Shown here: piece by piece, positions 7,132-15,748 of the stretch | Layout of the letters: every line of letters starts with the position of its first letter | How positions within the stretch are numbered: position 1 is the stretch's first letter | Virus record (IMG/VR): IMGVR_UViG_3300023202_000288 | Span: 1 to 39,983 of that record | Reading direction: 5' to 3' (one strand) | DNA from: a virus | DNA: 39,983 nt | The notes under the pieces: generated by a model | Seen by the model: only the letters and a program-made list of their open reading frames with translations | What the model was told of the DNA's origin: nothing | Databases searched by the model: none | Translations under genes and position numbers: made by a program

Positions 7132-7662
7132 TTATACTTCTGGTTTCACCGTAACGGTTCCGGTGTACAATTTCAGCGAGCCAAAATATTCCGCCGTAAA
7201 GCTCCACCCCTTACGGCCAGAGCTGAGCGTACCCGAATCAAAATTACTCATTATGTCAGCTCCCAAGTCTGCCTCTCCCAACTGGATAAAATCACCTTCC
7301 AGGGTCTCTGCCAGTATAATGTACTCATCATATTGTGCAGCATCAGCAAATGCCAACGCATCGGCTTTCGCACCGGGATGGAAAAAATTAAGCTTCACCG
7401 AATGGTTTCGCCCGTCCCGCTCACCCACAGATTCGGCCAGCAACTGCCCTGTATCTGCGGTGGTGTAGCACTTAATAAACCCTTCAGTTGCCTGAAAAGT
7501 ATGGTCGGTGGCCACAGTAATCCGGGTATTGTCGGCAGCCTCCGGGTCGGCCACCGCACCAATTACATCAAAAGCACGCAATGGGGCCAGGTATACCGTT
7601 TTTTTAACGCCAGGCCGGTTGGTATTCCCTTCCAGTCCGGCTAAGTTTTGATAAGAAAACAT
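7132..7662 (-). CDS. Putative major tail (tube) protein
   Basis: A 176-aa beta-rich protein without a signal peptide. The middle (LLAESVGERDGRNHSVKLNF, then the FHPG turn, then ADALAFADAAQYDEYIILAE) resembles a family of Bacteroidetes phage tail-tube-like proteins in which a G-E-R/V strand, an FHPG-type turn and a strand about one's 'own reading of the virion wall' follow each other. The call is from pattern memory and from its place after capsid and coiled-coil genes. The start was set at ATG 7662 since the longer form would begin at TTG. Alternatives are a head-decoration or connector protein. Confidence 0.45.
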   Translation of the reverse strand: MFSYQNLAGLEGNTNRPGVKKTVYLAPLRAFDVIGAVADPEAADNTRITVATDHTFQATEGFIKCYTTADTGQLLAESVGERDGRNHSVKLNFFHPGAKADALAFADAAQYDEYIILAETLEGDFIQLGEADLGADIMSNFDSGTLSSGRKGWSFTAEYFGSLKLYTGTVTVKPEV

Positions 7663-7674
7663 AAGCAATAGTTT

Positions 7675-8055
7675 TTATTTTTTTGACATGGGCACCAGGA
7701 TGCCGGAATTTTTTTCGACCAACGCCTTAATCACATCGGGGTGGTCTTTCAGCTCCTCATCCTTATAGTCCTTACCATTGTAGCGGAACTTACGGGCAGC
7801 CACCTTGTATTTTTTGTTGGAATGGCTCACTGTCTGGAACGGCAGCTCTTTGGACTGTTCATCATGCTGCTTTTGCAGTGTTTCCAGTTCCTCTAGCAAA
7901 GCTTCTTCAGATGCTTTTAATTTTTTGTTTTCTTCCTCCAGGGATTTCATTTTGTCCTGGGTACTTTTATCATCAGCCTTCTCAGAAGCTTTTGATTTTT
8001 TGCTTTCTTCTTCCAGGTCTTTCGTTTTTTCCTGGGGGTTTTTATCATCAGCCAT
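7675..8055 (-). CDS. Coiled-coil Lys/Glu-rich phage protein
   Basis: The first 65 of 126 residues form a highly charged coiled coil with an internal duplication: DDKNPQEKTKDLEEESKK is echoed by DDKSTQDKMKSLEEENKK, about 26 residues apart. The C-terminal half (about 75-126) is a small globular part with YKVAARKFRYNGKDYKDEEL and a final GILVPMSKK. It sits between the major capsid and putative tail tube genes, so a head-tail or capsid accessory role is likely. The function is not known. Confidence 0.6.
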   Translation of the reverse strand: MADDKNPQEKTKDLEEESKKSKASEKADDKSTQDKMKSLEEENKKLKASEEALLEELETLQKQHDEQSKELPFQTVSHSNKKYKVAARKFRYNGKDYKDEELKDHPDVIKALVEKNSGILVPMSKK

Positions 8056-8106
8056 AGTAGTACGGTTTACAATTAGTAATTAATAATGAACAATTAACAC
8101 ACCTGC

Positions 8107-9081
8107 TTAAACGGTCTCCAGGTCGTTGGTAAAGACAATTTCAGGAATCAGAAAATCAATACCCTTATAAAAGTCCGTCCAGATTTTTACCTTCCGGTCC
8201 TCCCCTTCTACTTCAACCCGGTTTTCGTTCACCGATTTTTTCATCAGCCGGATAGCATTCTCTTTGGGTGTACACCAAATAATTTCAGCCCCCCGGTGCG
8301 AAGGCAGCCCCCTTAACCGCAAATTGGTGAAGTCAACGGCAGCGTTGGTGTTTTTGGTATAATCCGCATGGGTACCATATTTGGCAGCATACCCCCTCAA
8401 AAACTGGCGGTGGCGCAATGGGCTGCAAGCAATCTCCATAGGCAAGCCCCAGTATTTATCATTAATCTGGTCTGCAAAGTCCTCAAAATATTCGCAAACC
8501 AAATATTCCACAGACTTATCCCCAGAGGGCGCTGCAGGAAATGCCCCCATGGTAATGGGCGTAATCCTACCTCCTGCAATATGGGCATTCCGGATGGTCT
8601 TAATGCCATTAATGGCCGTTCCGGCAGCCCCTGCAGTACCAGGCGTAGGCGCTGCATACACACCATCAAAAACTTCATTGTTCTCAAAATCTTCGTGCAT
8701 TTGGGGCAATATCTCTTTTTCTATTAACCAGCGGACAAACGGCCATTCTGCCCGGCTCAGGTTATTGTCAGCCAGAAATCCCAACCAGGTAGCCTCCAGC
8801 TCGTCCGGGTATTCCTCAAAATCCATTTTGATGGGGTACTGGGTAATGGCAATCGGGGTAAATTCTAGGGTGCCGATGGGCGTCCATCCCTTTTGAAAAG
8901 GCTGGAGCAATCGGTCAATTTGTGCCCGTGTAGCCCGGTACACCGTATCATCGGTAATGCGGGAAGTAAACAATTCTTCCGTAACAGACCTGTCCCGGAG
9001 CGTACGCACAATGCGGCTTTCGTTCTGGCCCTGGGCGATGTAGTACGCCCCAAATTCAGTAATTACATCTGCAACATTCAT
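8107..9081 (-). CDS. Major capsid protein (HK97-fold candidate)
   Basis: A 324-aa soluble protein placed directly after the prohead protease/scaffold gene, where HK97-type major capsid genes lie. The N-terminal part is helical (N-arm), the middle has WLGFLADNNLSRAEWPFVRW and a long helix (EKEILPQMHEDFENNEVFDG), followed by a Gly/Ala-rich loop. The C-terminal part ends in strands (KVKIWTDFYKGIDFLIPEIV), as in the A-domain of many capsids. No single diagnostic motif is visible; size, composition and neighbours support the call. Confidence 0.7.
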   Translation of the reverse strand: MNVADVITEFGAYYIAQGQNESRIVRTLRDRSVTEELFTSRITDDTVYRATRAQIDRLLQPFQKGWTPIGTLEFTPIAITQYPIKMDFEEYPDELEATWLGFLADNNLSRAEWPFVRWLIEKEILPQMHEDFENNEVFDGVYAAPTPGTAGAAGTAINGIKTIRNAHIAGGRITPITMGAFPAAPSGDKSVEYLVCEYFEDFADQINDKYWGLPMEIACSPLRHRQFLRGYAAKYGTHADYTKNTNAAVDFTNLRLRGLPSHRGAEIIWCTPKENAIRLMKKSVNENRVEVEGEDRKVKIWTDFYKGIDFLIPEIVFTNDLETV

Positions 9082-9110
9082 AAGCTATATAGAATTAAAA
9101 AATGATGGTT

Positions 9111-9536
9111 TTAATTTTCCTGGATGGGCGTAAAAATGGGGTTGCCGTCCAGCGCCTTGTTATGTGGCAAATCATCTATCACCTGTTGTGATGAAGGCGT
9201 GCCATAATTATCGCCTCCAGGTTTGCCCGGCTGGGTGTGGCTATCCCCCGGCTCGCTGCCCAGCTCTTCTACCTGCTGTTGCAAGGCTTCCCTTTCCTGC
9301 TCCAGGTTTGTTATCCTCTCCTCAGCGGTAGACAGTGCAGCCCTTGCCGTGTCCAGTTCATTCTCCAGGGTTTCAACGCGCTCTGTTTCTGCTTCCAGTT
9401 CGGTATCAAGCAACAAGGTTACCCCCTGGATACCCATTTGCTCAATTTCTTCATTCACTGCCTGCACCAGCTCTGGAGTGAGGGATTCTGCCCCGGCCAG
9501 GGCGGTAAGTTTTGGGAATTTATTTTTCGTAAACAT
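9111..9536 (-). CDS. Possible nested scaffold protein (internal start)
   Basis: An in-frame ATG at 9536 (MFTKNKFPKLTALAG) lies right after the Asn/Ser linker of the protease and after an AT-rich stretch (CATAATTCTAATTCT) of the kind found before Bacteroidetes starts. It would yield a 141-aa scaffold protein, in the way that lambda Nu3 is nested in gene C. This is inference from domain layout. Confidence 0.35.
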   Translation of the reverse strand: MFTKNKFPKLTALAGAESLTPELVQAVNEEIEQMGIQGVTLLLDTELEAETERVETLENELDTARAALSTAEERITNLEQEREALQQQVEELGSEPGDSHTQPGKPGGDNYGTPSSQQVIDDLPHNKALDGNPIFTPIQEN

Positions 9537-10457
9537 AGAATTAGAATTATGATTTGATGAAACTTGGTTTGCAATAAAAGTACTGTCGGGCTGGGTAGCA
9601 TTTGCCAATTCCTGCGCCCGATGTATGGCCTGCTGCAAAGTGCCAATGCTATCAGCCAGCCCCATTTCAATGGCAGCCTCGGCAATGAACATGCGGCCAT
9701 GCAATGCCTCATCTTTAACCGATGGCCTGGCATTGCGCACAGCATCCATAAACACTTCGTTGATGGGGTTGAGCTCGTTTTCCTGAATGGGTTTGTAATT
9801 GCCCTTTAGCAGCTCCAAAAAGTCCCGGTTTTTCTCATAGGCTTCTTCAGCGAAAACCGTATGGAACTTTACGCCCATTTTTTCATACACAGGCTTAAAG
9901 TCAGTAAGGCTAACCACCGTACCAATACTTCCCACAAAAGAAGTTTGGTTTGAAAGCATGATTTCAGATGCACCGCTCACTACCCAGTACCCGGCAGAGG
10001 CAGCCATGCCGTCTACCCAGGCAACTACTGGTTTACGCATGCCGGCCACCGTATCTGCCAGGTCCTTAGTGCCATCCACCGTGCCCCCCGGCGTGTCTGT
10101 TACCAACACCACCGAACCAATGTTGGGGTGTTCATCCAGCATGCGCAGCCGGTCGCCCAGGGTGGCCATGCCCAGAATGCCACAAAAATCATTTTTTTCA
10201 AGCACCCCCTCAGCCCGCACAATGCCCGTGCTTTGGGGCGGGGCCTCGTCCGGGTTATCAAAAAAAGTAAGTTCTCCAGCCTGAGGCTTTACTGTACCAA
10301 ATCTTCCATTGGCGGATATATTGCCTCCAATGAGCTGGTGTACATTTTCTCCCTGTAGCCAGGCGGCCACTACGGGTAGTAATTCCTGTGCCGTAATAGG
10401 TTCTATCAACCATCGGCCACGTACGATGGCAAGTAACTGACGGATATTATTTTGCAT
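9111..10457 (-). CDS. S49-family prohead protease with C-terminal scaffold
   Basis: The first 280 residues are an S49 (SppA/ClpP-fold) peptidase. VVLVTDTPGGTVDG forms the oxyanion strand, WVDGMAASAGYW carries the catalytic Ser (about residue 154), and the Lys of the EEAYEK segment (about 210) fits the Ser-Lys dyad. In phages this enzyme cleaves scaffold and capsid N-termini during head maturation. After an Asn/Ser-rich linker (residues about 300-307), the rest is a scaffold-like acidic coiled coil (about 345-410) and a Gly/Pro-rich tail. An in-frame ATG at 9536 after the linker would give scaffold alone. The gene stands directly before the capsid gene. Confidence 0.85.
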   Translation of the reverse strand: MQNNIRQLLAIVRGRWLIEPITAQELLPVVAAWLQGENVHQLIGGNISANGRFGTVKPQAGELTFFDNPDEAPPQSTGIVRAEGVLEKNDFCGILGMATLGDRLRMLDEHPNIGSVVLVTDTPGGTVDGTKDLADTVAGMRKPVVAWVDGMAASAGYWVVSGASEIMLSNQTSFVGSIGTVVSLTDFKPVYEKMGVKFHTVFAEEAYEKNRDFLELLKGNYKPIQENELNPINEVFMDAVRNARPSVKDEALHGRMFIAEAAIEMGLADSIGTLQQAIHRAQELANATQPDSTFIANQVSSNHNSNSMFTKNKFPKLTALAGAESLTPELVQAVNEEIEQMGIQGVTLLLDTELEAETERVETLENELDTARAALSTAEERITNLEQEREALQQQVEELGSEPGDSHTQPGKPGGDNYGTPSSQQVIDDLPHNKALDGNPIFTPIQEN

Positions 10458-10517
10458 AAAGCACTATTGTTTGAATGCTAAATAATATCCAATTGCAGCA
10501 TATAAAAAGGACAAGGG

Positions 10518-11159
10518 TTATTCCACGGCTTCCGTTACGCCCACAATCACCTCCTGCTCTGCCCAATTTCCTTCATCATCGGTTACCCGGATGGTGTAGG
10601 TGCTGGGTGCCAATCCGGCAAAATCAGCAGAAGCCTGGGGCGTGTTGCCGTCCAGTTGGTATTGATAAGGCGCTACGCCATTGGCTACAGAAACAGAAAT
10701 TTCACCATCAGCTGCACCCTCTTCAGATGCCTTAACAACCGCAGCATCATTGAGCACCACAGGTTGGAAGAAATCACCAGACGGCATAGCGTAAATAACA
10801 GTATTACCCGGCGTGCCCCGCATGCCATCACCGCCAAACTCCGGCAGACGCCTGATCAGGCCGTTCATTATGGACTTACTGGAGAACTCGCCCACACTGA
10901 TGGGCGGCACCACGTGGTAAAAAGGCAGGTAGTTCATTTCAATGTACTCATCCCGTTTCGTTTTCAGAATTTGCCCGGTAACCTTTCCAATCATGCTGCG
11001 GACAAAGCCCACATGAATACGCTTGTTTACCAAATCCGGCACAAAGCGGTCAATCACATAGCGAATAATGATGCCGTCCTGGTCTTCATATTCCAGCTTT
11101 CTTGTGTCATAGTCTACAGTAACTTGTACCGATAAATTTTTATAGTTAAATGTGTCCAT
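10518..11159 (-). CDS. Head-associated protein with C-terminal SprB-type repeat
   Basis: Residues 1-140 are an unrecognised globular part (RYVIDRFVPDLVNKRIHVGF and FQPVVLNDAAVV). Residues about 145-205 form one Ig-like SprB-type repeat: ISVSVANGVAPYQYQLDG, then FAGLAPSTYTIRVTDDEGN. SprB repeats are named from the gliding adhesin of Flavobacterium, and phages use Ig-like modules for weak surface attachment. The gene is the last before the prohead protease, 58 bp away, so it may be a capsid decoration or minor structural protein. Confidence 0.6.
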   Translation of the reverse strand: MDTFNYKNLSVQVTVDYDTRKLEYEDQDGIIIRYVIDRFVPDLVNKRIHVGFVRSMIGKVTGQILKTKRDEYIEMNYLPFYHVVPPISVGEFSSKSIMNGLIRRLPEFGGDGMRGTPGNTVIYAMPSGDFFQPVVLNDAAVVKASEEGAADGEISVSVANGVAPYQYQLDGNTPQASADFAGLAPSTYTIRVTDDEGNWAEQEVIVGVTEAVE

Positions 11160-11161
11160 AA

Positions 11162-13060
11162 TTATGTAATGGTTATTTTCACTCGTTTGTATTGAAAACC
11201 GCCACTGCCATCTACCAACCTTACCAGCAATTCAAAAGTACCCGTTTCACTGGCCGTGCCTGAAATTAGCCCGGTTGCACTCAATGTTGCGCCTGTGGGC
11301 AAAGCCCCATCAAAAATGTAAGTGTCTGTTGGGTTCGTTGTGCCATCTTCCAGCGTCATTTGCTGGCTTATAGGCGTGCTGGTATCGCTGGCGATTTCGT
11401 AGTGGGTTTCGTTATCCCGTAGTGCCTCAATGGGAATGGCCTGGTATTCCTTGTGCGTGGGGTCGGCCTGGTTGGCGGTGTAGTTGGTCAGTACCGCATC
11501 GTTGCCGTTGCCGGACTGGTCTAAGATTTTGTAAGTTCCTGCATCGTCTGTGATTTGGTTGAAGTTGTACTTCAAAGATGCTTGGCCTTTCCAGTTGCCC
11601 AACAGGCTATTATTGTGCCACTCGGCTACATCTTGCCTTGTTGGCAAATAATCGCCCAAATGAAAATCAAGAATGATTTGCTTTCTGTAATTGTTTGTAC
11701 TTACCGATGCAATAGTAACTTCCAAGCTGCCAAAACTAGCCACAAGCCTTAAATCCTGAAAAAAATACCTCGCTGTGGCAATGGACGAAAGTTGAGTAAG
11801 CAGGATACCATTCAGGTACACAAGCCATTTGCTGCCATCACAAGCCCACACCAAGCTATTAATTGTATTAAGTTCAACGGTGGCAGTTTGGCCGTTGGGA
11901 AATGCGTACTTTGACCTGTTCTGCGTTGCTGAAAATTCCAGACGGGTTTCAATTTCTCCACTTCCATTAACAAATAATGACATTCCCCTGCCAATAGAAC
12001 CCAATAAAATATTGAAAAGGTCTATTGGGAAATCCTGCCCAATAAAAGATGCTGAAATATGCCCCACGTTGGTATTAGGGGTATAGCTTGCAGGGAATGA
12101 CAGGTACTGGCTCACCCCATCAAACCTCAAAGCATTTTGCAAGGGGGGCAAAAGGCTTTTCTTTTCAATAAGAGGACTATCATAAGTCCCGTTTTCATCA
12201 GTATCCACAAAAGGGGCAAAGGTTTGCTTTGAGTACAAATCTACATAAGCAGACGAAGTATAGGTATCTGTTTTTGCCAGTTCAGCATCAGAAAAATTAA
12301 TGAACTGGCCGTGGTGGGCTTCCAGTTGGGTAACCTTCGCATAATTATACTGCCCCACCACATCCCACATTTTCCTAGCTCCTGGTTGGGCAACATAATT
12401 CCCTACACAAGCTTCATGCGTGCTTTCCGGCAATACCCCGCCAAGCTGATGTATGCTGCGTATTTCTGTTTCAGTAAGGGTGCGGTTGAAAAAGGTGAGG
12501 TAGTTTATATTCCCATTCCAAGAGCTTGCAGACGTAGGTATACCAAAGCGCAAAGGCCAATTATCCACTTGCACACTTGCGTCTACAACGCCGTTTGTCG
12601 TTACATAGCTACTTTCGCTTACACCATTAATAAACCATTGCCCTGAAGAAGATGCCCCATAATGGTTTACTGCTACATGGTATATTTTATTAATTTTAAA
12701 ATTTTTGTTTACTCTTACAAAATAACGACTATTGGCCGCTCCTGAACTTTCCGCAATCAATAAATGTATTGCATATTCATTTCCACTTATATAACTTATG
12801 AACATATTCACGCCCCTGCTGTTACCGCCAGAATAAACATCAAACTGGCTTAGTAAGCGAAGTGATACTCCACTTTCAACTTGTGTAATGTGAATAAATA
12901 AACTGATCGAAAAATCTTTATCATAATCCACCGCATTTTTCACGTTATCATTCACCCCACAATCCACATACTGGTCTACCCCATTAAAAGAAAGCATGGA
13001 ATCAAAAGCCAACCGTGCACGGCGGGCATACAAGCTAGATAGTCCAACAAGGTTACTCAT
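11162..13060 (-). CDS. Tandem LamG-like / Ig-like virion adhesin
   Basis: A 632-aa protein with two concanavalin-A-like (LamG) modules. The first spans about residues 22-205 (SFNGVDQYVDCG at the start, WNGNINYLTFFNRTLTETEI at the end). The second spans about 305-470 (RFDGVSQYLSFP, then DGSKWLVYLNGILL). A C-terminal putative Ig module (about 570-632) has ALPTGATLSATGLISGTASE, the He_PIG-type pattern. LamG folds bind sugars or proteins, so this is a candidate fibre or decoration protein for host binding. The segment coding the first LamG module is visibly richer in A/T than the rest. It overlaps the upstream gene by 8 bp and is 2 bp from the next one. Confidence 0.65.
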   Translation of the reverse strand: MSNLVGLSSLYARRARLAFDSMLSFNGVDQYVDCGVNDNVKNAVDYDKDFSISLFIHITQVESGVSLRLLSQFDVYSGGNSRGVNMFISYISGNEYAIHLLIAESSGAANSRYFVRVNKNFKINKIYHVAVNHYGASSSGQWFINGVSESSYVTTNGVVDASVQVDNWPLRFGIPTSASSWNGNINYLTFFNRTLTETEIRSIHQLGGVLPESTHEACVGNYVAQPGARKMWDVVGQYNYAKVTQLEAHHGQFINFSDAELAKTDTYTSSAYVDLYSKQTFAPFVDTDENGTYDSPLIEKKSLLPPLQNALRFDGVSQYLSFPASYTPNTNVGHISASFIGQDFPIDLFNILLGSIGRGMSLFVNGSGEIETRLEFSATQNRSKYAFPNGQTATVELNTINSLVWACDGSKWLVYLNGILLTQLSSIATARYFFQDLRLVASFGSLEVTIASVSTNNYRKQIILDFHLGDYLPTRQDVAEWHNNSLLGNWKGQASLKYNFNQITDDAGTYKILDQSGNGNDAVLTNYTANQADPTHKEYQAIPIEALRDNETHYEIASDTSTPISQQMTLEDGTTNPTDTYIFDGALPTGATLSATGLISGTASETGTFELLVRLVDGSGGFQYKRVKITIT

Positions 13061-14069
13061 ACTGCAATTTAATTTGGTGCTCCCCGGGATTCACATCGTC
13101 AGGAATTGGCCTTATCAGCCATTTGGTGGTATCTGTGCTTACATTGGAATCCACCCAGGTATTGAGCGCGGCCAAGTCGCTTTCTATGCTAAAAGTAGGG
13201 CTGGCTGCATCCACGGCCACCTCATAGGAAAGTGAGGTAATACCGGATGCCAGGGAAAATTCTTCATCGGTAATGTTCAGCGGGCCTTCCACCACAGCGA
13301 ACCCCGCAGGCACGGTGTCCAGGTCGCCATTAACCCAAAAAGACAGATACCCTACTGCGGTAGCCTCGGCCTGGGTAGGCAGCCAGTCGCCAGCAGTTTC
13401 CGACCAGGTGTACACCTGTGTATCATCCCCAACGGTTGCCCACTGGCCAGCCGTACCCACAGGTACGGCCTGTTGCAAATCCACCAATGTATTGTGGTGC
13501 GAAGCATACCGGTCCATCAGGTTGCGGATCAGCGCAGCACTTACCTGGTTGCCACCGCCAAAATCTAAATACTGGTCGGTGTTCTGCACATGGTCGTTGG
13601 GGGGTGTCTGTGGCTCCAGCCCGGTTTCATCAATAAACAGGTAGGTCAATAAAACCTTATCCCTGGTATTAAAAGCCGGGGTAACCGGGTTATCTTCCTC
13701 GGTGCCAGTGACCAGCTCCCATATTTCATGAATGGTATCAAACACCACCGCATCAAAGCGGGCCTTCCCGGAAGCCGCCAAGGCGTAGGGTATTGACGCC
13801 TGGGGAACAGTGTTTGAAGTAGCATTGTACTGAGCGCTGCCCCCAGCTTCTATCTCAACCAGCTGGTTGGGCTCATCTACCGAATAGCCCGGTACTTGTA
13901 GCCAATACGGTTTATCGGCACGCTCGGGCAGGTTGTCGGCCACCAGTTGCACAAATGCCCCGAGCTGGCCTTTCCAGTTGCTGCCTTCGGCCAGCAGGGT
14001 AACATAATCTTGCAGGGTAAGATCAAGGCGGGTGGGTAGTTGAGAATCCTTTTTATACTGTGTACTCAT
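13053..14069 (-). CDS. Hypothetical virion protein
   Basis: A 338-aa acidic, Ala/Thr-rich protein without TM segments. The N-terminus is helical (LPTRLDLTLQDYVTLLAEGS). The middle has strands with FDAVVFDTIHEIWELVTG and DQYLDFGGGNQVSAALIRNL, followed by VGTAGQWATVGDDTQVYTWS, a segment like those in fibre tip modules. It overlaps the adhesin gene by 8 bp and shares a start/stop junction with the next upstream gene at 14069. A link or chaperone role for the adhesin is likely from position only. Confidence 0.6.
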   Translation of the reverse strand: MSTQYKKDSQLPTRLDLTLQDYVTLLAEGSNWKGQLGAFVQLVADNLPERADKPYWLQVPGYSVDEPNQLVEIEAGGSAQYNATSNTVPQASIPYALAASGKARFDAVVFDTIHEIWELVTGTEEDNPVTPAFNTRDKVLLTYLFIDETGLEPQTPPNDHVQNTDQYLDFGGGNQVSAALIRNLMDRYASHHNTLVDLQQAVPVGTAGQWATVGDDTQVYTWSETAGDWLPTQAEATAVGYLSFWVNGDLDTVPAGFAVVEGPLNITDEEFSLASGITSLSYEVAVDAASPTFSIESDLAALNTWVDSNVSTDTTKWLIRPIPDDVNPGEHQIKLQYE

Positions 14070-14659
14070 TATTCTATAATTCTAATCGTTACACCATCTT
14101 CCAGCACCCTGGGTTGCACGCCAACATCCCCAAAGTCCGGGGTGGTGTCGGTGGCCAGGTAATCGTATAGGTTCCCATGGTAAAACCAACTGGGGTACTT
14201 GCTTTCCCCGGCAAATTCAAAATCCGATCCGTTGAGGTCGGCCACCTGGCGGCCCGTCTCGGCTGAGAACTCAAACTCAAGCGGGTATTTTTTACTGCCT
14301 ACCATCACAAGCAGCCCGTTTCGGTCCAGATACACCACCACCCACTTGCGGTGGCGGAACTGGTTGAAAAACTCCAGGGATTCGGGGCGCATTTTCCCCA
14401 GTGCCCCCTCAAGGGCATGACGATATATTACGCCGTGGCGGGTATTGCGTACACGTAGGCGGTAGCGCAAGGTAAACTTGGTTACTTTGGCCTGGTACCA
14501 AAAAGCGTTAGGTATTAACGGAATTTCTTCCACCACCAGTGAAGTGGCCTGTAACCCATGCCTGGGGCGGGGGTCTTTCAGGATAGTATCCGCATCGGTA
14601 AAGAAAAATTGGTTTATTCCACCATTATTGCGTGAAACCTGTTGTGTAAAGCCATACAT
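14069..14659 (-). CDS. Hypothetical virion protein
   Basis: A 196-aa beta-rich basic protein. Notable runs are FWYQAKVTKFTLRYRLRVRN and WVVVYLDRNGLLVMVGSKKY, which look like strands of a tail or connector component. The C-terminus is acidic (FDGDVG-like loop DTTPDFGDVG). It is not recognised. It lies between 14669-15187 and 13053-14069 in one closely packed operon. Confidence 0.6.
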   Translation of the reverse strand: MYGFTQQVSRNNGGINQFFFTDADTILKDPRPRHGLQATSLVVEEIPLIPNAFWYQAKVTKFTLRYRLRVRNTRHGVIYRHALEGALGKMRPESLEFFNQFRHRKWVVVYLDRNGLLVMVGSKKYPLEFEFSAETGRQVADLNGSDFEFAGESKYPSWFYHGNLYDYLATDTTPDFGDVGVQPRVLEDGVTIRIIE

Positions 14660-14668
14660 GGCAGAAAA

Positions 14669-15187
14669 TTACACAACATTTCGGGCATACCCAGGGACAT
14701 TCAATTCACCAAGGATCTGCCAGGACTTTCGGCGGTCGGTCTGGGAAAGGCGGTATCGGTAGTAGGCTTTTTTGAGGGAATCGTATTTAATGCCGGCCTC
14801 CAGTAAATTGTTATGGTCAATGTAGGTATCAATTACCGCTTTAATCTTTACCTCCTCCATCTCTCGCAGGGTGTCCAGCAAGATAAACAAACGCTCACGG
14901 ATGCACATCTCAACAAAGCTGTTAAAGGCCATGACCTTATCGGGGGTAATATCTATACCGGCCGTGTCTGAAATCCAGGGAGAGAGGTCAAAAGAAAGCG
15001 ATTCAGTGTATTGGCTGCCCAATTCGTAACGGTAAAAGCGCTGCGGACGGGTGAGCAAGTCCAGCAGCTTATTCTGGATTATACAAATGTGGGGCCTGTC
15101 CAGTGGTATTACTTTTTTCCCATATTCACTCCACACGTAATTTTTCACATGGGGCTTTACGGGAATAAAAATTTTTACAGTTGACAT
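14669..15187 (-). CDS. Hypothetical protein, possible regulator or virion gene
   Basis: A 172-aa protein starting MSTVKIFIPVKPHVKNYVW. The second half is helical (SFVEMCIRERLFILLDTLRE; IKYDSLKKAYYRYRLSQT). The pattern of a long helix followed by YDSLKKAYYRYR suggests a helix-turn-helix-like end, and related proteins are common in Bacteroidetes prophages, but no function is known to me. It is the first gene after a 110-bp spacer with a promoter-like sequence, so it may open the structural operon. Confidence 0.6.
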   Translation of the reverse strand: MSTVKIFIPVKPHVKNYVWSEYGKKVIPLDRPHICIIQNKLLDLLTRPQRFYRYELGSQYTESLSFDLSPWISDTAGIDITPDKVMAFNSFVEMCIRERLFILLDTLREMEEVKIKAVIDTYIDHNNLLEAGIKYDSLKKAYYRYRLSQTDRRKSWQILGELNVPGYARNVV

Positions 15188-15218
15188 ACGCTAAAAAGTA
15201 GTAAAGCGAAATTACGCA

Positions 15219-15249
15219 GGAAATTACCAAAAAACACTCGTACATCAAA
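15219..15249 (-). promoter_or_regulatory. Possible promoter of the structural operon
   Basis: Minus strand: TTTG (15249-15246), a 19-nt spacer, then TAATTTCC (15226-15219). Spacing is right for a Bacteroidetes promoter, while the -7 box has two mismatches to TAnnTTTG. It lies in the only sizeable gap between the small early-type genes and the block of structural genes. Confidence 0.25.
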
Positions 15250-15298
15250 AAAATATGGAGTTTCCGCTTTATCAGAAATATCAACCACCTTATCAGGA

Positions 15299-15745
15299 TT
15301 AATTATACTTTGTTTGCTTGGCTAGCAAAGCTTTTTTGGCAATCTCTATATGAAATTGAATATTCTGCCAAACTTCCTCATCTTCCTTAAGCTCTTCAAT
15401 TTCCTGATTGGTAAGCGAAACAATTTGTAAGCGATTGGGCATATTAGGTACTGTTATGTACTTGCCAAGGTGCAGGCAGTAGGCACAAACTACGAGGCTT
15501 CCCGGGTCGGGAGTTTGATTTTCACAGTTCGTTGCACCATTGGCCAGGTTGTTACATTTTGGGCACCTGATCTCACTCTTTAATTTGGTTGATTTAATTA
15601 CCACTCGGCGACTGTCCGCGGCTCTGTCCGATTTCATGCGTTTCCATTCCCTTACATAATTTGGATGTAAAACTACCCTGTAGCCTGGGTATCTGTTTTT
15701 AAACCATTTTTTAAAGGCTTGTAATTCTTCTCTATTCATTGTCAT
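15299..15745 (-). CDS. Zinc-ribbon hypothetical protein
   Basis: A 148-aa protein with a two-knuckle zinc ribbon: CPKCNN (about residue 60) and CAYC (about residue 88), with another Cys between them (NCENQ). The N-terminus is basic with a helix (EELQAFKKWFKNRYPGYRVV). The C-terminal third is an acidic helix (QEIEELKEDEEVWQNIQFHI). It probably binds nucleic acid or a protein partner. Family unknown. It lies 3 bp after the upstream gene at 15749. Confidence 0.6.
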   Translation of the reverse strand: MTMNREELQAFKKWFKNRYPGYRVVLHPNYVREWKRMKSDRAADSRRVVIKSTKLKSEIRCPKCNNLANGATNCENQTPDPGSLVVCAYCLHLGKYITVPNMPNRLQIVSLTNQEIEELKEDEEVWQNIQFHIEIAKKALLAKQTKYN

Positions 15746-15748
15746 TGA

